NCBI RefSeq assembly: GCF_051020955.1
Contig: NW_027476461.1
Coordinates: 124,001 to 188,000, forward strand
DNA: 64,000 nt
Reading direction: 5' to 3'
From: Megalopta genalis
Taxonomy: Eukaryota > Arthropoda > Insecta > Hymenoptera > Halictidae
The notes under the pieces were generated by a model that saw nothing but the letters and a program-made list of their open reading frames with translations, was not told the origin of the DNA and searched no databases. Of this stretch, positions 23,037 through 35,269 are shown in pieces. Every line of letters starts with the position of its first letter. The stretch's first letter is position 1. The position numbers and the translations under genes were made by a program.

Positions 23037-26000
23037 TGATTTATCTTCTGATAATTGCGACATAAGTGATATAACTACAAATGTACGCGAAACAAACGAG
23101 TTAGCTTCAGATCCATGCGAAACACATGATTTAGCTGCAAATCAATGCGACGTTGAAGGCTCAGCTTCAAATCAATGCGGAACAAACGATTCAGCTTCCG
23201 ATACTTGCGTTATATGTGATATAGTTTCAAATGCAGACGGAACAAACGAGCTAGCTTCAAATCTATGCGATGTAGCATGTTTAGCTTCAAATCCATGCGA
23301 AACACATGATTTAGCTGCAAATCAATGCGATGAAGAAGGTTTAGATGCAAATCCATGTGGTACACATGATGTATCATCAAATCAATGCGATGTAGAAGGT
23401 TTATCTTCAAATACATACGACACAAATGATTTGGCTTCAAATCCTTGCGATATAAATTATAAAGTTTCAAATTCAGACGAAACAAACGAGTTAGCTTCAA
23501 ATCCATGCAAAACACATGATTAAGCTTTAAATCCATGCTACGTAGAAGGTTTAGCTTCAAATCCATGCGACACAAATGATTTAGCTTCATATTCTTGCGA
23601 TATAAGTGATATAGCTACAAATGCAGACGAAACAAACGAGTTAGCTGCAAATCCATGCAAAACACATGATTAAGCTTCAAATCCATGCCACGTAGAAGGT
23701 TTAGCTTCAAATCCATCCGACACAAATGATTCAGCTTCATATACTCGCGATATAAGTGATATAGCTTCAAATGCAGACGAAACAAACGAGTTAGCTTCAA
23801 ATCCGTGCGGAACACATGATTGAGCTTAAAATTCATGCGATTTAGAAGGGTTAGCTTCAAATCCATGCGAAACAAATGATTGAGCTGCAAACACTTGGGA
23901 TATAAGTGATATAGCTTCAAATGCAGACGAAACAAACGAGTTAGCTTCAAATCCATGCGGAACACATGAATGAACTGCAAATCAATGCGATGTAGAAGGT
24001 TTAGCTTCAAATCCATGCGAAAAAAATGATTTTTCTTCAAATACTTGCGATTCAAGTGATATAGCTTCAAATGCAGGCGAAACAAGTTACCTTCAAATCC
24101 ATGCGACACTAATGATTTTGCATCAGATACATGCGATATAAGTGATATAGCTTCAAATGCAGGGGAAACAAACGAGTTAGCAGCAAATCCATGCAAAACA
24201 CATCATTGAGCTTCAAATCAATGCTATGTAGAAGGTTCAGCTTCAAATCCATGCGACACAAATGATTAAGCTTCAGATACTTGGGATATAAGTGATATAG
24301 CTTCAAATGGAGACGAATCAAACGAGTTAGCTTCAAATCTAAGCGAATCACATGATCTAGCAACAAATCAATGCGATTTAGAAGGTTTTGCTTCAAATCC
24401 ATGCGAAACAAATGATTGAGCTTCAAACACTTAGGATATAGGTGACATAGCTACAGCTGTATGCGAAACAAACGAGTTAGCTTCAAGTCCATGCTACGTA
24501 GAAGGTTTAGCTTCAAATCCATGCGACACAAATGATTTAGCTTCATATTCTTGCGATATAAGTGATATAGCTACAAATGCAGACGAAACAAACGAGTTAG
24601 CTGCAAATCCATGCAAAACACATGATTAAGCTTCAAATCCATGCCACGTAGAAGGTTTAGCTTCAAATCCATCCGACACAAATGATTCAGCTTCATATAC
24701 TCGCGATATAAGTGATATAGCTTCAAATGCAGACGAAACAAACGAGTTAGCTTCAAATCCGTGCGGAACACATGATTGAGCTTAAAATTCATGCGATTTA
24801 GAAGGGTTAGCTTCAAATCCATGCCGAACAAATGATTGAGCTGCAAACACTTGGGATATAAGTGATATAGCTTCAAATGCAGACGAAACAAACGAGTCGG
24901 CTTCAAATCCATGCAAAACACATGATTAAGTTTCAAATGCATGCGAAAGGCAAGATTTAGTTTCAACTCAATGCGATGTAGAAGGTTTAGCTTCAAATCA
25001 ATGCGAAACAAATGATTTTGCTTCAAACTCTTGGGATAGAAGTGATATAGCTTCAAATGCAGACGAAACAAACGAGTTAGCTTCAAATCCAAGCGAATCA
25101 CATGATGTAGCTTCAAATCAATGCGAAGTAGAAGGCTTAGCTTCAAATCCATGCGGAACAAATGATTTAGCTTCAAATTAATGCGAAGTAGATGGTTTAG
25201 CTTCAAATCCATGCGAAACATATGATTGAACTTCACACACTGCGGATATAGGTGATATAGCTTCAACTTCATGCGAAACAAACGAGTTAGCTTCAAATCC
25301 ACGCGAAACACATGATTTAGCCGCAAATCAATGCGATGTAGAATGTTTAGCTTCAAACCTACGCGATACAAATGATTTTGGGTCACATACTTTCGATTTG
25401 TGATATAGCTTCGAATGCAGGAGAAACAAACGAGTTATTTCCAAATCACATGCGGAAAACATGATTGAGCTTAACATTCATGCGATTTAGAAAGTTTAGC
25501 TTCAAATCCATGCGAAACAAATGATTGAGCTGCAAACACTTGGGATATAAGTGATATAGCTTCAAATGCAGACGAAACAAACGAGTTAGCTTCAAAACCA
25601 TGCGAAACACATGATTTAGCAGCAAATCAATGCGATGTAGAATGCTTAGCTTCAAACCCACGCTAAACAAATGATTTAGGGTCACATACATTCGATTTGT
25701 GATATAGCTTCAAATGCAGGAGAAACAAACGAGTTAGCACCAAATCCATGCGAAACAAACGATTTAGCTTCAAATCAATGCGAAGTAGAAGGCATAGCTT
25801 CTAATCCATGCGGAACAAATGATTTAGCTTCAAATACTTGCGATATAAGTGATATAGATTCAACTGCAGGCGAAACAAACGAGTTAGCTTCATATACAAG
25901 CGAAACACATGATTTAGCTTCAAATCAATGCGATGTAGAAGGTTTACCTTCGAATCCATGCGAAACAACTGATTTAGCATCAGTTACTCGCGATATAAGT

Positions 26001-26339
26001 GACATAGCTTCAAATGAAGGGGAAACAAACGAGTTAGATTCAAATCCATGCAAAACACATGATTGAGCTTCAAAGCAATGCTATGTAATAGGTTTAGCTT
26101 CAAATTTATGCGACACAAATGATTTAGCTTCAGATACTTGCGATATAAGTGATATTGCTTCGAATGCAGACGAATCAAAAGAGTTAGCTTCAAAATCCAT
26201 GCGTTACACATGATTTAGCTTCAAATCAATGCTATGTAGAAGGTTTAGCTTCAAATCCATGCAAAACAAATGATTGAGCTGCAAACACTTGGGATATAAG
26301 TGATATAGCTTCAAATGCAGACGAAACAAACGAGTTAGC
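23037..26339. repeat. Type 1 satellite
   Basis: A-E pentamers with local duplications. The landmark ccatgctacgtagaaggttt occurs at about 23,546 and 24,491, and the following several hundred bases match between the two places. Shortened 27-bp D monomers (containing attcgatttgtgatata or its variants) occur near 25,380 and 25,680. No independent gene signal is seen. Confidence 0.92.
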
Positions 26340-27555
26340 TTCAAAATCCATGCGATACACATGATATAGCTGCAAATCAATGCGATGTAGAAGGTTTAGC
26401 TTCAAATCCATGCGACACAAATGATTTAGCTTCAGATACTAGCAATATATGTGATATTGCTTCAAGTGCAGACGAAACAAACGAGTTAGCTTCAAATACA
26501 TGCGGAACACATGATTGAGCTTAAAATTCATGCGATTTAGAAGGTTTAGATTCAAATCCATGCGAAACAAATGATTGAGCTGCAAACACTTGGGATATAA
26601 GTGATATAGCTTCAAATGCAGGAGAAACAAACGAGTTAGCTCCAAATCCATGCGAAACAAACGATTTAGCTTCAAATCAATGCGAAGTGGAAGGCTCAGC
26701 ATCAAATCCATGCGGAACAAATGATTCAGCTTCAGATACTTGCGATATATGTGATATAGTTTCAAATGCAGACGGAACAAACGAGCTAGCTTCAAATCTA
26801 TGCGCTGTAGAATGTTTAGCTCCAAAGCCACGCGAAACACATGATTTAGCGTCAAATCAATGCGATGAAGAAGGTTTAGATGCAAATCCATGCGGTGCAC
26901 ATGATGTAGCATCAAATCAATGCGATGTAGAAGGTTTAGTTTCAAATCCATGCGACACAAATGATTTGGCTTCAAATCATTGCGATATAAATTATATAGT
27001 TTCAAATGCAGACGAAACAAACGAGTTAGCTTCAAATGCATGCAAAACACATGATTAAGCTTCAAATCCATGCTACGTAGAAGGTTCAGCTACAAATCCA
27101 TGCGACACAAATGATTTAGCTTCAGATGCTTGGGATATAAGTGATATAGCTTCAAATGGAGACGAAACAAACGAGTTAGCATCAAATCCATGCGAAACAC
27201 ATGATTTAGCTGCAAATCAATACGATGTAGAACGTTTAGCTTCTAATCCATGCGAAACAAATGATTTAGCTTCAGATACTTGCGATATAAGTGATAGAGC
27301 ATCAAATGCAGGTGAAACGAACGAGTTACCTGCAAATCCATGCGAAACTCATGATTTAGAAGCAAATCAATGCGATGTAGAATGTTTAGCTTCAAATCCA
27401 TTCGAAACCAATGATTTAGCTTCAGATACTAGCGATATATGTGATATTGCTTCAAGTGCAGACGAAATAAACGAGTTAGCTACAAATCCATGCGGAACAC
27501 ATGATTGAGCTTAAAATTCATGCGATTTAGAAGGTTTAGCTTCAAATCCATGCGA
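26340..27555. repeat. Dispersed duplication, left copy (partner 18,455 bp away)
   Basis: About 1.2 kb of type 1 satellite recurs nearly unchanged at 44,795-46,010, at a constant offset of 18,455 bp. Shared private variants include cgctgtagaatgtttagctc and ccaaagccacgcgaaacaca. A plus-strand open frame of 123 codons is preserved in both copies, which follows from the copying and does not show coding function. Confidence 0.88.
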
Positions 27556-29195
27556 TACACATGATATAGCTGCAAATCAATGCGATGTAGAAGGTTTAGC
27601 TTCAAATCGAAGCGAAACAAATGATTTAGCATCAGATACTTGCGATTTAAGTGATATAGCTTCAAATGCAGGGGAAACAAACGAGTTAGCTTCAAATCCA
27701 TGCAAAACACATGATTAAGCTTCAAATCAATGCTATGTAGAAGGTTTAGCTTCGAATCCATGCGACACAAATGATTGAGCTGCAAACACTTGGGATATAA
27801 GTGATATAGCTTCAAATGCAGAAGAAACAAACGAGTTAGCTCCAAATCCATGCGAAACAAACGATTTAGCTTCAAATCAATGCGAAGTAGAAGCCTCAGC
27901 ATCAAATCCATGCGGAACAAATGATTCAGCTTCAGATACTTGCGATATATGTGATATAGTTTCAAATGCAGACGGAACAAACGAGCTAGCTGCAAATCAA
28001 TGCGATGTAGAAGGTTTAGCTTCGAAACCATGCGAAACAACTGATTTAGCTTCAAACACTCGGGATATAAGTGATATAGCTTCAAATGCAGGGGAAACAA
28101 ACGAGTTAGCCTCAATACCATGCAAAACACATGATTAAGCTTAAAATCAATGCTGTGTGGCAAGTTTAGCTTCAAATACATGCGACACAAATGATTGAGC
28201 TTCAGATACTTGCGATATAGGCTATATAGCTTCAAATGCTTGCGAAACAGACCAGTTAACTTCAATTCCATACGTAACACATGATTTAGCTTAAAATTAA
28301 TGCGGAACACATCTATTAGCTTCAAATTCGTGCGAAACACATGATTTAGCTGCAAATCAATGCGATGTAGAAGGTTTTGCTTCAAATCCACGCGACACAA
28401 ATGATTTAGCATCAGATACTTGCGACATAAGTGACATAGCTTCAAATGCAGACGAAACAAACGAGTTAGCTTCAAATCCATGCGAAAGACATGATTGAAC
28501 TGCAAATCAATGCGATGTAGAAGGTTTATCTTCAAATCCATGCGACACAAATGATTTGGCTTCAAATCCTTGCGATATAAATTATATAGTTTCAAATGCA
28601 GACGAAACAAACGAGTTAGCTTCAAATCCATGCAAAACACATGATTAAGCTTCAAATCCATGCCACGTAGAAGGTTTAGCTTCAAATCCATGCGAAACAC
28701 ATGATTTAGCTGCAAATCAATGCGATGAAGAAGGTTTAGATGCAAATCCATGCGGTACACATGATGTATCATCAAATCAATGCGATGTAGAAGGTTTAGC
28801 TTCAAATCCATGCAACACAAATGATTTGGCTTCAAATCCTTGCGATATAAATTATATAGTTTCAAGTGCAGACGAAACAAACGAGTTAGCTTCAAATCCA
28901 TGCAAAACACATGATTAAGCTTCAAATCCATGCCACGTAGAAGGTTTAGCTTCAAATCCATGCGAAACACATGATTTAGCTGCAAATCAATGCGATGAAG
29001 AAGGTTTATCTTCAAATCCATGCGACACAAATGATTTGGCTTCAAATCCTTGCGATATAAATTATAAAGTTTCAAATTCAGACGAAACAAACGAGTTAGC
29101 TTCAAATCCATGCAAAACACATGATTAAGCTTTAAATCCATGCTACGTAGAAGGTTTAGCTTCAAATCCATGCGACACAAATGATTTAGCTTCAT
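27480..29195 (-). other. Longest satellite open frame (571 codons), not called a gene
   Basis: A minus-strand frame spells a 10-residue repeat such as RMDLKLNLLH / RIDLQLNHVF, basic and leucine-rich. It is open because the monomer is 30 bp and this minus frame of the consensus has no stop. Nearly every monomer also supplies an ATG (the Met of RMDLKL). The same bases carry ordinary 270-bp local repeats (landmark ccatgccacgtagaaggttt near 28,657 and 28,927). No signal peptide, non-repetitive terminus, intron or promoter is visible. Expression cannot be excluded, but by appearance this is a by-product of the period. Confidence 0.7.
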
Positions 29196-30210
29196 TTACT
29201 TGCGATTTAAGTGATATAGCTTCAAATGAAGACGAAACAAACGAGTTAGCATCAAATCCATGCGAAACACATGATTTAGCAGCAAATCAATGCGATGTAG
29301 AATGCTTAGCTTCAAACCCACGCGACACAAATGATTTAGGGTCACATACTTTCGATTTGTGATATAGCTTCGAATGCAGGAGAAACAAACGAGTTATTTC
29401 CAAATCCATGCGGAAAACATGATTGAGCTTAAAATTCATGCGATTTAGAAGGTTTAGCTTCAAATCCATGCGAAACAAATGATTGAGCTGCAAACACTTG
29501 GGATATAAGTGATATAGCTTCAAATGCAGACGAAACAAACGAGTTAGCTTCAAATCCATGCGAAACACATGATTTAGCAGCAAATCAATGCGTTGTAGAA
29601 TGCTTAGCTTCAAACCCACGCGAAACAAATGATTTAGGATCACATACATTCGATTTGTGATATAGCTTCAAATGCAGGAGAAACAAACGAGTTAGCACCA
29701 AATCCATGCGAAACAAACGATTTAGCTTCAAATCAGTGCGATGTAGAAGGTTTAGCATAAAATCCATGCGAAACAAATGATTTGGCTTCAGATATATGCG
29801 ATACAAGTGATATAGCTTCAAATGCAGACGAAACAAACGAGTCGGCTTCAAATCCATGCAAAACACATGATTAAGCTTCAAATCCATGCCACGTAGAAGG
29901 TTTAGCTTCAAATCCATGCGAAACACATGATTTAGCTGCAAATCAAAGCGATGAAGAAGGTTTAGATGCAAATCCATGCGGTACACATGATGTATCATCA
30001 AATCAATGCGATGTAGAAGGTTTAGCTTCAAATCCATGCAACACAAATGATTTGGCTTCAAATCCTTGCGATATAAATTATATAGTTTCAATTGCAGACG
30101 AAACAAACGAGTTAGCTTCAAATCCGTGCAAAACACATGATTAAGCTTCAAATCCATGCCACGTAGAAGGTTTAGCTTCAAATCCATGCGAAACACATGA
30201 TTTAGCTGCA
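27556..30210. repeat. Type 1 satellite with 270-bp (nine-monomer) sub-repeats
   Basis: A nine-monomer unit marked by gattaagcttcaaatccatg followed by ccacgtag recurs at 28,643 and 28,913, 270 bp apart. Related units continue to about 30,190. The stretch from about 28,200 to 29,450 recurs at 48,247-49,550, at an offset of 20,046 growing to 20,106 bp, i.e. two extra monomers in the right copy. Confidence 0.9.
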
Positions 30211-33200
30211 AATCAATGCGAAGTAGGAGGCTTAGCTTCAAATCCATGCGAATCAAATGGTTTAGCATCAAATACTTGTGATATACATGATTTAACTTCA
30301 ACTGCACCTGAAACAAACGTGTTAGCTTCAAATTCGAACGAAAAACATGATTCAGATTCAAATCACTGCGAAGTAGAAGACTCAGCTTCAAATCCATGCG
30401 ATCAAATGCTATAGCGTCAAATACTTGTGATATACATGATTTAGCTTCAAATCCATGCGAAACACATGGTTTATATCCAAAATCATGCGAAACAAATGGT
30501 TCAGCTTCAGGTACTTGTGATATACATGGTTTAGCATCAAATGCAGGTGAAACAAACGAGTTAGCTTAATAACCCAAACGAAAAATATGATTTAGCTGCA
30601 AATCAATGCGATCTAGAAGGATTAGCTTCAAATACATGCAGTAGACAAGATTTAGCTTCAAATCAATGCGATGTAGAAAGTTTAGCTTCAAATCAATGCG
30701 AAACAAATGATTTAGCTTACGATACTTACGATATAAGTGATATAGCTTCAAATGCAGACGAAACAAACGAGTTAGCTTCAACTCCAAGCGAAACACATGA
30801 TTTAGCTCGAAATAAATGAGATGGAGAAGGTTTAGCTTCACATCCATGCGAAACAAAAGTTTTAGCATCAAATCAATGCGATGTAGAAGGCTTAGCTTCA
30901 AATCCATGCGAAACAAATGATTTAGGTTCGGATACTTGCGATATAAGTGATATAGCTTCAAATGCAGACGAAACAAACGAGTTAGCGACAAATCCAAGCG
31001 AAACACATTATTTATCTTCAAATCAATGCGATGTAGAAGGTTTAGCATAAAATCCATGCGAAACAAATGATTTGACTTCAGATATACGCGATACAAGTGA
31101 TATAGCTTCAAATGCAGACGAAACAAACGAGTTAGCTTCAAATCCATGCAAAACACATGATTAAGCTTCAAATCCATGCCACGTAGAAGGTTTAGCTTCA
31201 AATCCATGCGAAACACATGATTTAGCTGCAAATCAATGCGATGAAGAAGGTTTAGATGCAAATCCATGCGGTACACATGATGTATCATCAAATCAATGCG
31301 ATGTAGAAGGTTTAGCTTCAAATCCATGCAACACAAATGATTTGGCTTCAAATCCTTGCGATATAAATTATAAAGTTTCAAATTCAGACGAAACAAACGA
31401 GTTAGCTTCAAATCCATGCAAAACACATGATTAAGCTTTAAATCCATGCTACGTAGAAGGTTTAGCTTCAAATCCATGCGACACAAATGATTTAGCTTCA
31501 TTTACGTGCGATTTAAGTGATATAGCTTCAAATGAAGACGAAACAAACGAGTTAGCATCAAATCCATGCGAAACACATGATTTAGCAGCAAATCAATGCG
31601 ATGTAGAATGCTTAGCTTCAAACCCACGCGATACAAATGATTTACGGTCACATACTTTCGAATTGTGATATAGCTTCGAATGCAGGAGAAACAAACGAGT
31701 TATTTCAAAATCCATGCGGAAAACATGATTGAGCTTAAAATTCATGCGATTTAGAAGGTTTAGCTTCAAATCCATGCGAAACAAATGATTGAGCTGCAAA
31801 CACTTGGGATATAAGTGATATAGCTTCAAATGCAGACGAAACAAACGAGTTAGCTTCAAATCCATGCGAAACACATGATTTAGCAGCAAATCAGTGCGAT
31901 GTAGAATGCTTAGCTTCAAACCCACGCGAAACAAATGATTTAGGATCACATACATTCGATATGTGATATAGCTTCAAATGCAGGAGAAACAAACGAGTTA
32001 GCACCAAATCCATGCGAAACAAACGATTTAGCTTCAAATCAATGCGATGTAGAAGTTTTAGCATAAAATCCATGCGAAACAAATGATTTGGCTTCAGATA
32101 TATACGATACAAGTGATATAGCTTCAAATGCAGACGAAACAAACGAGTCGGCTTCAAATCCATGCAAAACACATGATTAAGTTTCAAATGCATGCGAAAG
32201 GCAAGATTTAGTTTCAAATCAATGCGATGTAGAAGGTTTAGCTTCAAATCAATGCGAAACAAATGATTTAGCTTCAAACTCTTGGGATAGAAGTGATATA
32301 GCTTCAAATGCAGACGAAACAAACGAGTTAGCTTCAAATCCATGCGAAACACATGATTGAACTGCAAGTCAATGCGATGTAGAAGATTTAGCTTCAGATC
32401 CGTGCGAAAAAAATTATTTTTCTTCAAATACTTGCGAATACAAGTGATAGAACTTAAAATGCAGGCGAAACAAGTCAGCTTCAAATCCATGCGACGCAAA
32501 TGATTTTGCATCAGATACTAGCAATATATGTGATATAGCTTCAAATGCAGACGAAAAAGACGAGTACGCTTCAAATCCTTGCGAAACACAGGTTTTAGCT
32601 GCAAATCAATGCGATGTAGAAGGTTTAGCTTCAAACCCTTGCGAAAAAAATGATTAAGCATGAGATACTTGTGATATAATTGATATAGCTTAAAATGAAG
32701 GGGAAACAAAAGAGTTAGTTTCAAGTCCATGCGAAACACATGATATAGCTTGAAATCAATGCGACTTAGAAGGTTTAGCTTCAAATCCATGCGAAACAAA
32801 TGATTGAGCTTCAAAAACTTGGGATATAGGCTATATAGCTTCAAATGCTGGCGAAACAAACCAGTTAGCTTCAATTCCATACGTAACACATGATTTAGCT
32901 TAAAATTAATGCGAAACACATCTATTAGCTTCAAATTCGTGCGAAACAAGTGATTCAGCATCAGATACTTGCTATATAAGTGATATAGCTTCAAATGCAG
33001 GGGAAACAAACGAGTTAGCTTCAAATCCATGCGAAACACATGATTTAGCTTCAAATCAATGCGAAGTAGAAGGCTTAGCTTCAAAACCATGTGAAACAAA
33101 TGATTTAGCATCAGATACTTGCGATATAAGTGATATAGCTTCAAATGCAAGGGGAACAAACGAGTTAGCTTCAAATTCATGCAAAACACATGATTTAACA

Positions 33201-34720
33201 GCAAATCAATGCGATGTAGAAGGTTTAGCTTCAAATCCATGCTAAACAAATGATTTAGGTTCATTTTCTTGCGATATAAGTGATATAGCATCAAATGCAG
33301 GCGAAACGAACGAGTTAGTTGCAAATCCATGCGAAACACCTGATTTAGATGCAAATCAATGCGATGCTGAAGGTTTAGCTTCAAATCCATGGGAAACAAA
33401 TGATTTAGCTTCAGATACTAGCGATATATGTGATATTGCTTCAAGTGCAGACGAAACAAACGAGTTAGCTTCGAATCGATGCGAAACACATGATATAGCT
33501 GCAAATCAATGCGATTTAGAAGGTTTAGCTTCAAATCCATGCGGAACAAATGACTTAGCATCAGATACTTACGATATAAGTGATAAAGCTTCAAATGCAG
33601 GGGAAACAAACGAGTTGGATTCAAATCCATGCGAAACACATGATATAGCTGCAAATCAATGCGATGTTGAAGGTTTAGATTCAAATCCATGCGAAACAAA
33701 TGATTTAGGGTCACATACATTCGATTTGTGATATAGCTTCAAATGCAGGAGAATCAAACGAGTTAGCTTCAATTCCATACGTAACACATGATCTAGCTTC
33801 AAATTAATGCGAAACACATCTATTAGCTTCAAATTCGTGCTAAACACATGATTTTGCTGCAAATCAATGCGATGTAGAAGATTTAGCGTCAAATCCACGC
33901 GAAACAAATGATTCAGCATCAGATACTTGCGATATAAGTGATATAGCTTCAAATGCAGGGGAAACAAACGAGTTAGCTTCAAATCCATGCGAAACACATG
34001 ATTTAGCTGCAAATCAATGCAATGAAGAAGGTTTAGCTTCAAATCCATGCGAATCAAGTGATTTAGCATCAGTTGCTCGCGATATAAGTGACATAGTTTC
34101 AAATGCAGGGGAAACAAACGAGTTAACTTCAAATCCATGCAAAACACATGATTGAGCTTCAAATCAATGCTATGTAGTAGGTTTAGCTTCAAATCCATGC
34201 GAAACAAATGATTTAGCTTCAGATGCTTGCGATATAAGTGATAAAGCATCAAAAGCAAGTGAAACGAACGAGTTACCTGCAAATCCATGCGAAACACATG
34301 ATTTAGCAGCAAATCATTGCGATGTAGAATGTTCAGCTTCAAATCCATTCGAAACCAATGATTTAGCTTCAGCTACTTGCGTTATATGTGATATAGCTTC
34401 AACTGCATGCGAAACAAACGAGTTAGCTTCAAATCCAAGCGAGACACATGATTTTGCTGCAAATCAATGCGATGTAGAAGGTTTAGCGTCAAATCCATGC
34501 GAAACAAATGATTTAGCATCAGATACTTACGATATAAGTGATAAAGCTTCAAATGCAGGGGAAACAAACGAGTTGGATTCAAATCCATGCGAAACACATG
34601 ATATAGCTGCAAATCAATGCAATGAAGAAGGTTTAGCTTCAAATCCATGGGAAACAAATGATTTAGCATCAGATACTAGCGATATAAGTGATATTGCTTC
34701 AAGTGCAGACGAAACAAACG
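30211..34720. repeat. 5-kb segmental duplication, copy 1
   Basis: This block is nearly identical to 35,270-39,930. The offset is 5,059 bp up to about 32,330 and 5,209 bp afterwards, because copy 2 has one additional 150-bp HOR unit. It starts with a short type 2 segment (gaagtaggaggcttagc) and a shared deletion scar (ccatgcgatcaaatgctata) near 30,397. Only a handful of substitutions separate the copies by eye. Confidence 0.92.
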
Positions 34721-35269
34721 TGTAAGATTCAAATCCATGCGAAACAAATGATATAGAAACAAATCAATGCGATGTGGAAAGTTTAGCTACAACTCCATGC
34801 GAACCACATGATATTGTTTCAAATCAATGCGATGTAGAAGGTTTAGCATCAAATCCATGCGAAACCAATGATTTAGCTTCAGATACTTGCGATATAAGTG
34901 ATATAGCTTCAAATGCAGACGAAACAAACGAGATAGCTTCAAATCAATGCGAAACACATGTTTTAGCAGCAAGTCAATGCGATGTAGAATGCTTAGCTTC
35001 AAACCCACGGGAAGCAAATGATTTAGGGTCACATACATTCGATTTGTGATATAGCTTCGAATGCAGGAGAAACAAACGAGTTAGCTTCATATCCAAGCGA
35101 AACACATGATTTATCGTCAAATCAATGCGATGTAGAAGGTTTAGCTTCAAAATCATTCGAAACAAATGATTTAGCTTTCAACACTTGGGATATAAGTGAT
35201 ATACCTTCAAATGCAGACGAAACAAACGAGTTAGCTTCAAATCCATGCGAAACACATGTTTTAGCAGCA
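34721..35269. repeat. Spacer satellite between the 5-kb duplicates
   Basis: About 550 bp of type 1 monomers, more diverged from the matching position after copy 2 (about 39,930-40,300) than the duplicates are from each other. It contains one 27-bp D variant near 35,020-35,050. Confidence 0.85.

Noticed and set aside
27480..29195. 571-codon minus-strand protein, leucine-rich in appearance
   Set aside because: The frame is open only because the period is divisible by three. It does not fit the LRR consensus, has no unique domain, and the same kind of frame occurs everywhere in the array and on both strands.
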